Source: Streptomyces cyaneogriseus subsp. noncyanogenus
GTDB lineage: Bacteria > Actinomycetota > Actinomycetes > Streptomycetales > Streptomycetaceae
Direction: 5' to 3'
NCBI RefSeq assembly: GCF_000931445.1
Contig: NZ_CP010849.1
Location: 5,580,001-5,644,000 of the forward strand
Length of the DNA stretch: 64,000 nucleotides
The notes under the pieces were generated by a model. It worked only from the letters and a program-made list of their open reading frames with translations, did no database searches and was not told the DNA's origin. Of the stretch, positions 9,779 through 17,929 are shown one piece after another; positions within the stretch are counted from its first letter, which is position 1; each line of letters begins with the position of its first letter. A program made the position numbers and the translations under genes.

Positions 9779-10366
9779 ATGACCCGCGTGATCGCCGGCG
9801 CGGCCGGCGGACGTCGCCTGGCCGTCCCGCCAGGGACCGGCACCCGCCCCACCTCCGACCGCGCGCGCGAGGGCCTCTTCTCCACCTGGCAGTCCCTGCT
9901 CGGCGGGCCCCTCCGGGGGGAGCGGGTCCTGGACCTGTACGCCGGTTCCGGCGCCGTCGGCCTGGAGGCGCTGTCCCGGGGCGCCGGTCACACGCTGCTC
10001 GTCGAGGCCGACGCCCGCGCCGCCCGCACGGTGCGGGAGAACGTGAAGGCCCTCGGCCTGCCCGGCGCCGAGGTCAGGCAGGGCAAAGCGGAACAGATCG
10101 TGCGTACGGCGCCTCCGGCCCAGCCGTACGACCTGGTCTTCCTCGACCCGCCGTACGCGGTCTCGGACGACGATCTTCGGGAGATCCTGCTCACACTCCG
10201 CTCGGAGGGGTGGCTCGCGAAGGAAGCCCTCGTCACCGTGGAGCGCAGCACCAGAGGCGGCGAATTCCGGTGGCCCGACGGCTTCGAGGCGATCCGGGCC
10301 CGTCGCTACGGCGAGGGAACGTTTTGGTACGGTCGCGCCGCCTCTACGTGCGAAGACGCACGATGA
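9779..10366 (+). CDS. rsmD: 16S rRNA (guanine966-N2)-methyltransferase
   Basis: SAM-dependent enzyme (195 aa) that methylates G966 of 16S rRNA. It begins MTRVIAGAAGGRRLAVP and has the SAM motif VLDLYAGSGAVGLEALSRGA near residue 48 and the catalytic DPPY in LVFLDPPYAV near 120. ATG 9779 follows AAGGA at suitable distance; the frame is open upstream without similarity. It is followed closely by coaD, an arrangement conserved across many bacteria. Confidence 0.94.
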   Translation: MTRVIAGAAGGRRLAVPPGTGTRPTSDRAREGLFSTWQSLLGGPLRGERVLDLYAGSGAVGLEALSRGAGHTLLVEADARAARTVRENVKALGLPGAEVRQGKAEQIVRTAPPAQPYDLVFLDPPYAVSDDDLREILLTLRSEGWLAKEALVTVERSTRGGEFRWPDGFEAIRARRYGEGTFWYGRAASTCEDAR

Positions 10367-10392
10367 CCGGACCGGAGAGCGAGGGATCACAA

Positions 10393-10872
10393 GTGCGCCG
10401 CGCCGTCTGTCCCGGGTCGTTCGACCCGATCACCAATGGACACCTCGACATCATCGCCCGCGCGTCCAGGCTGTACGACGAGGTCTACGTCGCGGTGATG
10501 ATCAACCAGTCCAAGAAGGGCCTGTTCGCCATCGAGGAGCGGATCGACCTCATCCGCCAGGTCACCGCCGAGTACGGCAACGTCCGTGTCGAGTCCTTCC
10601 ACGGCCTGCTCGTCGACTTCTGCAAGCAGCGCGACATCCCCGCCATCGTCAAGGGCCTGCGCGCGGTCAGCGACTTCGACTACGAGCTGCAGATGGCGCA
10701 GATGAACAACGGCCTCTCCGGCGTGGAGACGCTCTTCATCCCCACCAACCCCACCTACAGCTTCCTGTCGTCCTCCCTCGTCAAGGAGGTCGCGACCTGG
10801 GGCGGCGACGTCTCCCACCTGGTGCCCGAGGTGGTGCTCCAGGCGCTGACCGAGCGTCTGCGCACGGACTGA
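10393..10872 (+). CDS. coaD: Phosphopantetheine adenylyltransferase
   Basis: Converts 4'-phosphopantetheine and ATP to dephospho-CoA, the penultimate step in CoA synthesis. 159 aa from GTG 10393: RRAVCPGSFDPITNGHLDII holds the nucleotidyltransferase HxGH-type motif (NGHLD), and FIPTNPTYSFLSSSLVKEVA holds the second ATP-binding motif. An in-frame ATG at 10363 overlaps the rsmD stop, but GTG 10393 has GAGGGA 6 nt upstream and gives the usual length. Confidence 0.96.
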   Translation: MRRAVCPGSFDPITNGHLDIIARASRLYDEVYVAVMINQSKKGLFAIEERIDLIRQVTAEYGNVRVESFHGLLVDFCKQRDIPAIVKGLRAVSDFDYELQMAQMNNGLSGVETLFIPTNPTYSFLSSSLVKEVATWGGDVSHLVPEVVLQALTERLRTD

Positions 10873-11013
10873 GCGCCCCCGCGCCGGACGCCCGCCGGAC
10901 CGCCGCTGGCGCGGCCGGCGCGACCGCGGCGCACCCGGTGTCCCCCCGCCGCCCGGGGGCCGTACAGTCGTCCCGTCCGTCTCCAACACAGCTGTAGAGA
11001 GTGGCGAGCACAG

Positions 11014-12123
11014 GTGGACGTGCAGAAGAAGCTCGACGAGATCGTCGCGGTGGTCTCCGGCGCCCGGTCGATGCCCATGTCGGCGTCGTGCGTGGTCAAC
11101 CGCGCCGAACTGCTCTCCCTGCTGGAGGAGGTGCGCGCGGCGCTGCCCGACTCCCTCGCCAGGGCCCAGGAACTGATCGGCGACCGCGAGCAGATGGTGG
11201 CGCAGGCCCGCCAGGAGGCCGAGCGCATCATCGAGAGCGCGCACGCCGAGCGCGGCTCCCTGATCTCCGGCACCGAGGTCGCCCGCCGCTCGCAGGCCGA
11301 GGCCGACCGCATCCTGGCCGAGGCCCGCCAGGAGGCCGAGGAGATCCGCGCCGAGGCGGACGAGTACGTCGACTCCAAGCTCGCCAACTTCGAGGTCGTC
11401 CTCACCAAGACCCTCGGCTCCGTCGGCCGCGGCCGCGAGAAGCTGCTCGGCACCGGCCCCGGCCTCGACGAGCAGGGCTACGAGGACGAGGACGCCCCCG
11501 AGCGCAGCCATGACCCGGAGACCCTGCGCCGCGACGCCGACGCCTACGTCGACGCCAAGCTGGGCGCCTTCGAGGCGGTCCTCGCCAAGACCCTGGAGGC
11601 GGTCGGCCGCGGCCGGGAGAAGCTGCACGGCCGGATCGCCAGCGACGACCTCGGCGCCCTCGCCGACGACACCACCACCCTCCAGCACTCCAGCGACGCC
11701 GACTACCTCGCCGACCTGGCGGCCCTCGCCGCCGCCCCGGCGACCCCGCCGCAGCCCCCGGCGGCGCCTCCCGCGGCGCCCCCGGCGGTGCCGGCCCAGC
11801 CGTCGTACGGCGCCCAGGAGGCCTACGCCTACCAGGAGGCCCCCCAGGCCGACCCGTACGGCTACCCGCAGCAGTACGGCGGCCAGGACCCCTACGGCTA
11901 CCAGCAGGCCGACCCGTACGCCTATCAGGGCTACGAGGCCCCGCAGGGCGCCCAGGAGAGCCACCAGGACGCCCACGGCGGCAACCCCCAGGGAGGCCCT
12001 CAGGCGGGCTCCCAGGGGAACCACCAGGGGTACGCCCTGGACGAGACCAGCCTGTTCGACACGAGCATGATCAGCGCCGAACAGCTCCGCCAGTACGAAC
12101 AGCGGTACGAGCAGGGCCGCTGA
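11014..12123 (+). CDS. DivIVA-like coiled-coil protein with internal duplication
   Basis: 369 aa from GTG 11014. Residues 30-115 are a heptad-rich coiled coil (AELLSLLEEVRAAL, QEAERIIESAHAE). A 35-residue unit ending YVDSKLANFEVVLTKTL.VGRGREKLLG (112-146) is repeated at 172-206 (YVDAKLGAFEAVLAKTL.VGRGREKLHG), about 75 percent identical. After residue 240 the chain is Pro/Gln/Tyr-rich with PYGY/PYAY repeats and no globular look. It resembles proteins annotated as ATP synthase subunit B-like or DivIVA-like next to coaD in Streptomyces. A structural or polar-growth role is inference. Confidence 0.75.
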   Translation: MDVQKKLDEIVAVVSGARSMPMSASCVVNRAELLSLLEEVRAALPDSLARAQELIGDREQMVAQARQEAERIIESAHAERGSLISGTEVARRSQAEADRILAEARQEAEEIRAEADEYVDSKLANFEVVLTKTLGSVGRGREKLLGTGPGLDEQGYEDEDAPERSHDPETLRRDADAYVDAKLGAFEAVLAKTLEAVGRGREKLHGRIASDDLGALADDTTTLQHSSDADYLADLAALAAAPATPPQPPAAPPAAPPAVPAQPSYGAQEAYAYQEAPQADPYGYPQQYGGQDPYGYQQADPYAYQGYEAPQGAQESHQDAHGGNPQGGPQAGSQGNHQGYALDETSLFDTSMISAEQLRQYEQRYEQGR

Positions 12124-12130
12124 CCGCGGA

Positions 12131-12160
12131 TTGGGCCGACAGCGAAAGGTCCAGTATCCT
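12131..12160 (+). promoter_or_regulatory. Candidate promoter of the DUF177-rpmF-rnc-mutM cluster
   Basis: TTGGGC (12131-12136), 18-nt spacer, TATCCT (12155-12160), in the gap before the DUF177 gene, leaving a leader of about 80 nt. It resembles a principal-sigma promoter. Confidence 0.35.
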
Positions 12161-12249
12161 GGCTGTTCGGTCGCGTGTACGTCCGCGATCAGCGCTGCCC
12201 GGGGACACCGCAGGGCGGCGTCCCCTGAGCTAGAAGACCGAAAGCAGGA

Positions 12250-12894
12250 ATGGCCCTGAACGCCCGCCTCGACCACCGCAACCCTCTCGTGATCGACACC
12301 CACGAGCTGGGGCGGCGGCCTGGTGCGCTGCAGCGCCTGACCCGTACGGTCGACGCTCCCCGGGACCTCGGTATCCAGGGAGTCGTCGGAGTGCCGGAAG
12401 GCGCCCCGGTGGAGCTCGATCTCCGTCTCGAGTCGGTCATGGAAGGTGTGCTCGTCACAGGCACCGCCCGTGCAACGGCCGAGGGGGAGTGCGTAAGGTG
12501 TCTGGAGCCGGTCGAGCTGGAGCTCGAAGCGGACTTCCAGGAGATGTTCTCGTACCCTGACGCCGACGACCGGGGCCGCCCTGTGGCGGAACCGGGCGAC
12601 GACGCCGAGGACGACGAGGACAGGCTCTTTGTCGAGGACGGTCTGATCGACCTCGAAGCCGTGCTGCGTGATGCGGTGGTGCTCGCACTGCCGATGCAGC
12701 CGGTGTGCCGGGAAGACTGCCCCGGTCTGTGCGCCGAGTGCGGGGCACGGCTGGCGGACGACCCGGACCACCACCATGACGCCGTCGACATCCGTTGGGC
12801 GGCACTGCAGGGACTCGCCGATTCACTCGAACCCGGCGATAAGGACGACAAGAGCGGCGCCGAAGCGGGCGTCGACGAGAAGCAGGAGAAGTAG
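12250..12894 (+). CDS. DUF177/YceD family protein
   Basis: 214 aa. DUF177 proteins are encoded upstream of rpmF in most bacteria and are linked to 23S rRNA/large-subunit assembly (family knowledge). Seen here: core LDHRNPLVIDTHELGRRPG at the N-terminus, GTARATAEGECVRCLEPVEL near residue 80, and the C-terminal cysteine cluster CREDCPGLCAECGARL near 154-169, likely metal-binding. An acidic segment (PGDDAEDDEDRLF) precedes it and a charged tail follows. It lies 2 nt before rpmF. Confidence 0.9.
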   Translation: MALNARLDHRNPLVIDTHELGRRPGALQRLTRTVDAPRDLGIQGVVGVPEGAPVELDLRLESVMEGVLVTGTARATAEGECVRCLEPVELELEADFQEMFSYPDADDRGRPVAEPGDDAEDDEDRLFVEDGLIDLEAVLRDAVVLALPMQPVCREDCPGLCAECGARLADDPDHHHDAVDIRWAALQGLADSLEPGDKDDKSGAEAGVDEKQEK

Positions 12895-12896
12895 CC

Positions 12897-13070
12897 GTGG
12901 CTGTTCCGAAGCGGAAGATGTCGCGCAGCAACACGCGCCACCGCCGGTCGCAGTGGAAGGCTGCGGTCCCCACCCTGGTTGCGTGCGAGCGCTGCCACGA
13001 GCCCAAGCTGCAGCACATCGCGTGCCCGTCGTGCGGCACCTACAACAAGCGCCAGGTCCTCGAGGTCTGA
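12897..13070 (+). CDS. rpmF: 50S ribosomal protein L32 (zinc-binding form)
   Basis: 57-aa ribosomal protein starting at GTG 12897: AVPKRKMSRSNTRHRRSQWK, then CERCHEPKLQHIACPSCGTY with two CxxC pairs, so the zinc-binding form. Length is standard. It is packed between the DUF177 gene (2-nt gap) and rnc (19-nt gap) and is probably co-transcribed with them. Confidence 0.97.
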   Translation: MAVPKRKMSRSNTRHRRSQWKAAVPTLVACERCHEPKLQHIACPSCGTYNKRQVLEV

Positions 13071-13089
13071 GCGGCTGGTGAGAGGCACT

Positions 13090-13923
13090 GTGTCCACTGC
13101 CAAGAAGGCGGAAGACGCCGAAGCCGGCAGTTCCCGCCGACGCGGGGGCGGCCCGGCGGAGAACCAGGCCTCGTCCCACACGCTTCTGGAAGGGCGGCTC
13201 GGCTACCAGGTCGAGTCCGCCCTTCTGGTGCGAGCACTGACCCACCGTTCCTACGCGTACGAGAACGGCGGTCTGCCGACGAACGAGCGGCTGGAGTTCC
13301 TCGGGGACTCCGTCCTCGGCCTCGTCGTCACCGACACGCTGTACCGCACCCACCCCGACCTGCCCGAAGGCCAGCTGGCCAAGTTGCGGGCCGCGGTGGT
13401 CAACTCGCGTGCGCTGGCGGAAGTGGGACGTTCGCTCGACCTCGGCTCCTTCATCCGGCTCGGCCGCGGTGAAGAGGGCACGGGCGGCCGGGACAAGGCG
13501 TCCATCCTCGCCGACACCCTCGAAGCGGTGATCGGCGCGGTCTACCTCGACCAGGGCCTCGACGCGGCGTCCGAACTGGTGCACCGCCTGTTCGACCCCC
13601 TGATCGAGAAGTCCTCCAACCTCGGAGCCGGCCTGGACTGGAAGACCAGCCTCCAGGAGCTCACCGCGACCGAGGGGCTCGGCGTGCCCGAGTACCTGGT
13701 CACGGAGACCGGCCCCGATCACGAGAAGACCTTCACTGCTGCCGCCCGCGTCGGAGGCGTCTCGTACGGCACCGGCACCGGCCGCAGCAAGAAGGAGGCG
13801 GAGCAGCAGGCCGCGGAGTCCGCCTGGCGGGCCATCCGGGCCGCGGCGGACGAGCGCGTCAAGGCGACGGCCGCCGAGGTCGTCGCACAGAACGGCGCCG
13901 ACGTCTCGTCGGCCTCCGCCTGA
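13090..13923 (+). CDS. rnc: Ribonuclease III (AbsB)
   Basis: Double-strand-specific endoribonuclease, 277 aa, for rRNA and mRNA processing. In S. coelicolor the orthologue AbsB is also a global regulator of antibiotic production. The endonuclease domain has the signature NERLEFLGDSVLGLV (about 60-74) and the second acidic site DTLEAVIGAVYLD. A C-terminal dsRNA-binding domain follows (KTSLQELTA...YGTGTGRSKKEAEQQAAESA). The start GTG 13090 has GAGAGG just upstream; GTG 13078 is an alternative giving four more residues. Confidence 0.95.
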   Translation: MSTAKKAEDAEAGSSRRRGGGPAENQASSHTLLEGRLGYQVESALLVRALTHRSYAYENGGLPTNERLEFLGDSVLGLVVTDTLYRTHPDLPEGQLAKLRAAVVNSRALAEVGRSLDLGSFIRLGRGEEGTGGRDKASILADTLEAVIGAVYLDQGLDAASELVHRLFDPLIEKSSNLGAGLDWKTSLQELTATEGLGVPEYLVTETGPDHEKTFTAAARVGGVSYGTGTGRSKKEAEQQAAESAWRAIRAAADERVKATAAEVVAQNGADVSSASA

Positions 13924-14092
13924 CGTCGAGCCCTGTCCGAGCGCCCGCCCCCGCACCGGGGCCGGGCGCTCGGTCCTTGACACGGCCCGGCCCTCGCCAC
14001 GGGCCCCGCGACGGCCCGGCCGCGGTCGGCACGGGCCATACGACGGCCCGGACAGGTATGTTCGGGCCACACACGTGTGGACAGGGGAGCAC

Positions 14093-14953
14093 ATGCCCGA
14101 GTTGCCCGAGGTCGAGGTCGTCCGGCGTGGCCTGGAACGGTGGGTCGCCCACCGTGCCGTCGCCGACGCCGAGGTACTGCACCCGCGCGCGATACGCCGC
14201 CACGTCGCCGGGGCCGACGACTTCGCCCACCGTCTCAAGGGCCACCGCATCGGCACCCCCAGCCGTCGCGGCAAGTACCTGTGGCTGCCCCTGGAGGACA
14301 CCGGCCAGGCGGTCCTCGCCCACCTCGGCATGAGCGGCCAGCTCCTGGTCCAGCCGCACTCGGCGCCGGACGAGAAGCACCTGCGGATCCGGATCCGCTT
14401 CGACGACGACCTGGGAACCGAGCTGCGCTTCGTCGACCAGCGCACCTTCGGCGGCCTGTCGCTGCACGACACCACCCCCGACGGACTGCCGGACGTCATC
14501 GGGCACATCGCCCGCGATCCGCTGGACCCGCTCTTCGACGACGAGGCGTTCCACCAGGCGCTGCGCCGCAAGCGCACCACCATCAAACGGGCCCTGCTCG
14601 ACCAGTCCCTGATCAGCGGCGTCGGCAACATCTACGCCGACGAGGCCCTGTGGCGCTCCCGCCTCCACTACGAGCGCCCGACGACCGGCTTCACCCGCCC
14701 CCGTACGCTCCAGCTCCTCGGCCACATCCGGGACGTCATGAACGCGGCCCTCGCCGTGGGCGGCACCAGCTTCGACAGCCTGTACGTCAACGTCAACGGC
14801 GAGTCCGGCTACTTCGACCGGTCGCTCGACGCCTACGGCCGCGAGGGCCTGCCGTGCCGCCGCTGCGCCACGCCGATGCGCCGGCGCCCCTGGATGAACC
14901 GCTCCAGCTACTTCTGCCCCGCCTGCCAGCGGGCGCCCCGCGTCCGGCCGTGA
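14093..14953 (+). CDS. mutM: Formamidopyrimidine-DNA glycosylase
   Basis: Bifunctional glycosylase/AP lyase that removes oxidised purines such as 8-oxoguanine. 286 aa. It starts MPELPEVEVVRRGLE, which places the catalytic Pro and Glu directly after Met at ATG 14093 (GGGGAG upstream). HLGMSGQLLVQ and LISGVGNIYADEALW are core motifs, and the C-terminal zinc finger is CRRCATPMRR...YFCPACQR. An upstream in-frame ATG (14075) would bury the catalytic proline and is rejected. Confidence 0.97.
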   Translation: MPELPEVEVVRRGLERWVAHRAVADAEVLHPRAIRRHVAGADDFAHRLKGHRIGTPSRRGKYLWLPLEDTGQAVLAHLGMSGQLLVQPHSAPDEKHLRIRIRFDDDLGTELRFVDQRTFGGLSLHDTTPDGLPDVIGHIARDPLDPLFDDEAFHQALRRKRTTIKRALLDQSLISGVGNIYADEALWRSRLHYERPTTGFTRPRTLQLLGHIRDVMNAALAVGGTSFDSLYVNVNGESGYFDRSLDAYGREGLPCRRCATPMRRRPWMNRSSYFCPACQRAPRVRP

Positions 14954-14970
14954 CCGCGGCCGGACCGGCG

Positions 14971-15372
14971 TTACGCGGAGGTCCGGCGGGCGTCGTACCG
15001 CTCCCGCGCCGCGAGCACTTCGTCCATGCTGCCCTCCAGGAACTCGATGAGTCCGGCCAGCCGCTCGGCCACCGAGCGCCCCAGCGGCGTCAGCTCGTAG
15101 TCCACGCGGGGCGGGTTGGTGGGCTGGGCCTCACGGTGCACCAGGCCGTCGCGCTCCAGCGCGTGCAGCGTCTGGGAGAGCATCTTCTCGCTCACGCCGT
15201 CCACCCGGCGCCGCAGCTCGTTGAAGCGGAAGGACCCCTCGTACAGGGCGCCGAGCGTGAGCGCGCCCCAGCGCCCGGTGACGTGCTCCAGGGTGCCCCG
15301 CGAGGGACAGGCCCGGGAGAACACGTCGTACGGAAGGTCCTGCTCCGCCGTACGCCCCTGTGTGGTCGTCAT
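14971..15372 (-). CDS. HxlR-family transcriptional regulator
   Basis: 133-aa winged helix-turn-helix regulator of the MarR-like HxlR type: TGRWGALTLGALYEGSFRFNEL, then VDGVSEKMLSQTLHALERDG and VDYELTPLGRSVAERL, followed by a C-terminal helix. It lacks the N-terminal cysteine context of redox-type HxlR sensors, although one Cys lies at about residue 21 (SRACPSRGT). ATG 15372 is chosen because the family domain begins soon after; ten more residues are possible upstream. It is convergent with mutM and no target gene is obvious nearby. Confidence 0.88.
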   Translation of the reverse strand: MTTTQGRTAEQDLPYDVFSRACPSRGTLEHVTGRWGALTLGALYEGSFRFNELRRRVDGVSEKMLSQTLHALERDGLVHREAQPTNPPRVDYELTPLGRSVAERLAGLIEFLEGSMDEVLAARERYDARRTSA

Positions 15373-15440
15373 GGATCCAGCGTAGGCGAGCACAGCGCTC
15401 ACCGACAGCTTGCGCTAACCATGAGAAAGCGGGACGCCTC

Positions 15441-16655
15441 TCAGTAGCCGAAGTTCTGCGTCCACCACGGGCCGCCCGACCCGAAGTGCACGCCGACTCC
15501 CAGCGTCTTGAAGTCGCAGTTCAGGATGTTGGCGCGGTGACCGGGACTGTTCATCCAGGAGTCCATGACGGCCTGGGCGTCGGCCTGGCCGCGGGCTATG
15601 TTCTCCCCGCCGAGGTTGCTTATCCCGGCCTTCTCGGCCCGGTCCCACGGGGTCGCGCCACTGGGGTCGGTGTGGTCGAAGAAGCCCTGCTCGGCCATGG
15701 CGTCGCTGAAGTCCCCGGCCAGGTCGGCGAGGGCGCTGTTGGCCGCGACCGGGCTGCACCCCGCCTGGGCCCGCTCCACGTTGACGAGCCGGAGCACCTC
15801 CGCCTCGGCGGCGGCCTCCCGGGACACCGTCACGGGTGCGTCGGACTTCGACGGCTCCCGCGTGGGCGTGCGGGTGGGGGCCGGGTCCACCCGCCCGCCG
15901 GCCGAGCGCGTCGGCTCGGCGGAGGGCGTCGGCGTCTTCACCCGCGCGGAGGTCCGTGACTCCTCCGGCTCGGCGGACTCGGACGGCGTACCGGACTTCG
16001 AGGGCGTACCGGACTTCGAGGGCGTCCCGGACGGCGCCGCCGACGACGTCGACGGGGACGCGGCGGGGGAGGAGGGGGAGCCGGAGCCCGCCGTGCCGGG
16101 GCCGGCGGTCGTGGACTCCTCGCTCTCGGCGCTGCCGGAGGTGCCGCCCTGCTCGGCGGGGGTGTTGGCCGGCAGGTCGGCGGACTGCACCCGGTCGCCG
16201 CCGGAGCCGCTGCCGAGCCGGTAGTTGTCCAGTCCGGGCACCGCGCCCGTGGTGACGGCGATCGCGCCGATGGCGACGGCGGCGGAGACGCCGAGCAGGC
16301 CCGTGCGGACCGGCGTCGCGGCCTTCTTCTTCCGGCGCCGCCGGGACCCCGCGCTCCGCGGGCCGGGACCGGGCGTGAAACCGTCGGCGGGCCCGGCCGG
16401 AGGGGACACGGGACCGGCGGCGGCCGGTGCACCCTGCGTCGCCTCGTCCGTCCCGAACAGGTACGCGTCACTCTTCGCGCGGACCTCGGCGTACGCCCCG
16501 GGGTCCGCGACGGGCGGCGTCCCCATCGTGGGGCGCTCGGCCGCGGGAGGGTCCAGCGGGGGGCGCTCCCCGGAGGCGGAACCGTCGGTGTGCCCGGCCG
16601 TCGTGGCGCGGCCCGTGGCGGCGCGGCCGGCGGCGGAGCGTCGGTGGCGTCCCAT
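15441..16655 (-). CDS. Membrane-anchored CAP/SCP-domain protein
   Basis: 404 aa. An N-terminal cytoplasmic Pro/Ala-rich part (about 1-115) ends in a basic patch RRRRKKKAATP. One membrane helix follows (LLGVSAAVAIGAIAVTTGA), then a long extracytoplasmic Ser/Pro/Thr/Glu linker with GTPSKS repeats. The C-terminal CAP (cysteine-rich secretory protein/PR-1) domain runs from EVLRLVNVERAQAGC to WTQNFGY and includes MAEQGFFDHTDPSG and NSPGHRANILN. Such YkwD-like proteins are exported and of uncertain function. The start ATG 16655 has AAGGGAAGG upstream. The GTPSKS units are encoded by perfect 18-bp repeats. Confidence 0.88.
   Translation of the reverse strand: MGRHRRSAAGRAATGRATTAGHTDGSASGERPPLDPPAAERPTMGTPPVADPGAYAEVRAKSDAYLFGTDEATQGAPAAAGPVSPPAGPADGFTPGPGPRSAGSRRRRKKKAATPVRTGLLGVSAAVAIGAIAVTTGAVPGLDNYRLGSGSGGDRVQSADLPANTPAEQGGTSGSAESEESTTAGPGTAGSGSPSSPAASPSTSSAAPSGTPSKSGTPSKSGTPSESAEPEESRTSARVKTPTPSAEPTRSAGGRVDPAPTRTPTREPSKSDAPVTVSREAAAEAEVLRLVNVERAQAGCSPVAANSALADLAGDFSDAMAEQGFFDHTDPSGATPWDRAEKAGISNLGGENIARGQADAQAVMDSWMNSPGHRANILNCDFKTLGVGVHFGSGGPWWTQNFGY
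15985..16020. repeat. Perfect 18-bp tandem repeat in the CAP-protein gene
   Basis: GGCGTACCGGACTTCGAG occurs twice in a row (15985-16002 and 16003-16020), with a third degenerate unit following. It encodes the GTPSKS units of the linker, a likely site of copy-number change between strains. Confidence 0.85.
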
Positions 16656-16707
16656 GTCCTGGCCTTCCCTTGTCCTCGCGGTCGACTCGTCCTCGCGATC
16701 CACACCG

Positions 16708-16729
16708 AACTCACACGATCGAGTGAGTT
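16708..16729. promoter_or_regulatory. Imperfect palindrome between the CAP gene and acyP
   Basis: AACTCAC (16708-16714), 8-nt centre containing CGATCG, GTGAGTT (16723-16729). It lies 53 bp upstream of the CAP-protein start in a local AT-rich patch, so it may be an operator or part of that promoter. Confidence 0.35.
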
Positions 16730-16782
16730 TCATATGAGATGCATTGCGTCGGGACGGTACCGCATGCTGGGAGGGGACGACG

Positions 16783-16811
16783 TGTCCGGAGAGACATTGC
16801 CCGGTTAGGTT
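16783..16811 (+). promoter_or_regulatory. Candidate leaderless promoter of acyP
   Basis: TGTCCG (16783-16788), 17-nt spacer, TAGGTT (16806-16811). The acyP ATG begins 7 nt after the -10 hexamer and there is no Shine-Dalgarno sequence, so transcription probably starts at the A of ATG. Confidence 0.45.
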
Positions 16812-16817
16812 GCACCC

Positions 16818-17099
16818 ATGAGCGAGGAAGTACGGATGGTCGCCTGGGTGCGCGGACGCGTCCAAGGTGTGGGTTTTCGCTGGTTCACGCGGGCGAGGGC
16901 CCTGGAACTCGGAAGTCTGAGTGGTTTTGCTCTCAATCTGGACGACGGGCGGGTCCAAGTGGTCGCGGAGGGTCCGCAGGACCGCTGCGATGCCCTGCTG
17001 GAGTGGCTCCGCGGCGACGACACGCCCGGCCGCGTGGACGGGGTGACAGAGATCTGGGACACACCTCGCGGCGGCTACGACGGCTTCGCCGTCCGGTGA
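16818..17099 (+). CDS. acyP: Acylphosphatase
   Basis: Small enzyme (93 aa) that hydrolyses carboxyl-phosphate bonds. VRGRVQGVGFRWFTRARAL holds the catalytic arginine loop and GFALNLDDGRVQVVAEG the catalytic asparagine; the C-terminus GYDGFAV is typical. It probably has a leaderless mRNA from the hexamer at 16806-16811. A perfect 25-bp inverted repeat begins 5 nt after the stop codon and likely ends transcription. Confidence 0.95.
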   Translation: MSEEVRMVAWVRGRVQGVGFRWFTRARALELGSLSGFALNLDDGRVQVVAEGPQDRCDALLEWLRGDDTPGRVDGVTEIWDTPRGGYDGFAVR

Positions 17100-17103
17100 T
17101 CTC

Positions 17104-17154
17104 GCGCCCGCGGCGGCCCGGCCGGCGGTCCGCCGGCCGGGCCGCCGCGGGCGC
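17104..17154 (+). terminator. 25-bp perfect inverted repeat after acyP
   Basis: Arms 17104-17128 and 17130-17154 pair perfectly around a single T, all G:C except the loop base. No T-run follows. It is a very stable hairpin directly after acyP, acting as a terminator or 3' end stabiliser (inference). Confidence 0.7.
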
Positions 17155-17476
17155 CGGACGGAAAACGAGCAGGTGATTGCGGACAAGGGGTTGCCCCGGG
17201 GAGCCGCCCACGACAGGATGATCGCCACGCCCTGAGGGCCCCGCAGAAGCCGCAGCGCCGCCGGTTCCGGCCGCGCGCCCCGGGTCGCCCGCCCCTACAG
17301 GGCGTGATCGTGTTGACCGTCAAACTTTTTGGTGAGACGCTGAAAGCCCGCGCACCTTAGCTGTTTGGCATGGCTGAACGGCAGCACAATTCCAGGCCCT
17401 GCCAAGCACTGCGGGTGCGGAACCCTCACGACCCACACCGCTTCGGTCGGTCACTCATTGTGGAGGACCATCCATC
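17155..17476. other. Spacer upstream of the small coiled-coil gene
   Basis: No gene seen. It contains TTGAC-C-GTCAA, an 11-bp palindrome (17313-17323) next to an AT-rich patch (CAAACTTTTTGG), which could be a -35 region or operator. I could not find a matching -10 at normal spacing. Confidence 0.4.
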
Positions 17477-17680
17477 ATGGCAAAGGCGCTTCTCGGTTAC
17501 GTCGGCGGCTCCGACCCTCGACTCCTCGCCGAGATGCGACGGCTCCAGCAGCGCGTCCAGGACCTGGAATCCGAGCTCGTACGGATCCAGGCGGAGAACG
17601 ACGCGCTGGCGGCTGCCGCTTCTCACGACAGGATCATGGAGAGCGTTGACGCACACCAGGCGGAGCCTGCGCTGACCTGA
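17477..17680 (+). CDS. Small conserved coiled-coil protein
   Basis: 67 aa: MAKALLGYVGGSDPRLLAEM, then a leucine-zipper-like helix (RRLQQRVQDLESELVRIQAEND) and a short acidic tail. I recognise it only as a conserved Streptomyces hypothetical protein. Good Streptomyces codon bias, GGAGG 10 nt before the ATG and a strong terminator after the gene support that it is real. The helix suggests dimerisation or a partner protein; function unknown. Confidence 0.82.
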   Translation: MAKALLGYVGGSDPRLLAEMRRLQQRVQDLESELVRIQAENDALAAAASHDRIMESVDAHQAEPALT

Positions 17681-17749
17681 TCACTGCATCGCTCCACGAC
17701 ACCAGCAGTGGTCGGGCTGCCCGTACAACCGCTCAGTTCTCAGAGTTGC

Positions 17750-17781
17750 AAGGGACGCCTCTGGCGTCCCTTCTTTCTTTT
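17750..17781 (+). terminator. Intrinsic terminator after the small coiled-coil gene
   Basis: AAGGGACGCC (17750-17759), TCT loop, GGCGTCCCTT (17763-17772), followed by CTTTCTTTT. A classical U-rich rho-independent terminator, about 70 nt after the stop. Confidence 0.92.
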
Positions 17782-17929
17782 CCCTGTGCCCCCGCCCGCG
17801 CCGCCTTCTCTTCCCCGCGCATCCTTTCAGTGTCTTAACGTCTGGTGTGCCCTGCGCGTTGATCGGTGAAACCGCGGGGGGACGCCGGTTCATGAAGCGA
17901 GACACCCCCGGAAGGTAGAGTCCAGCGGC

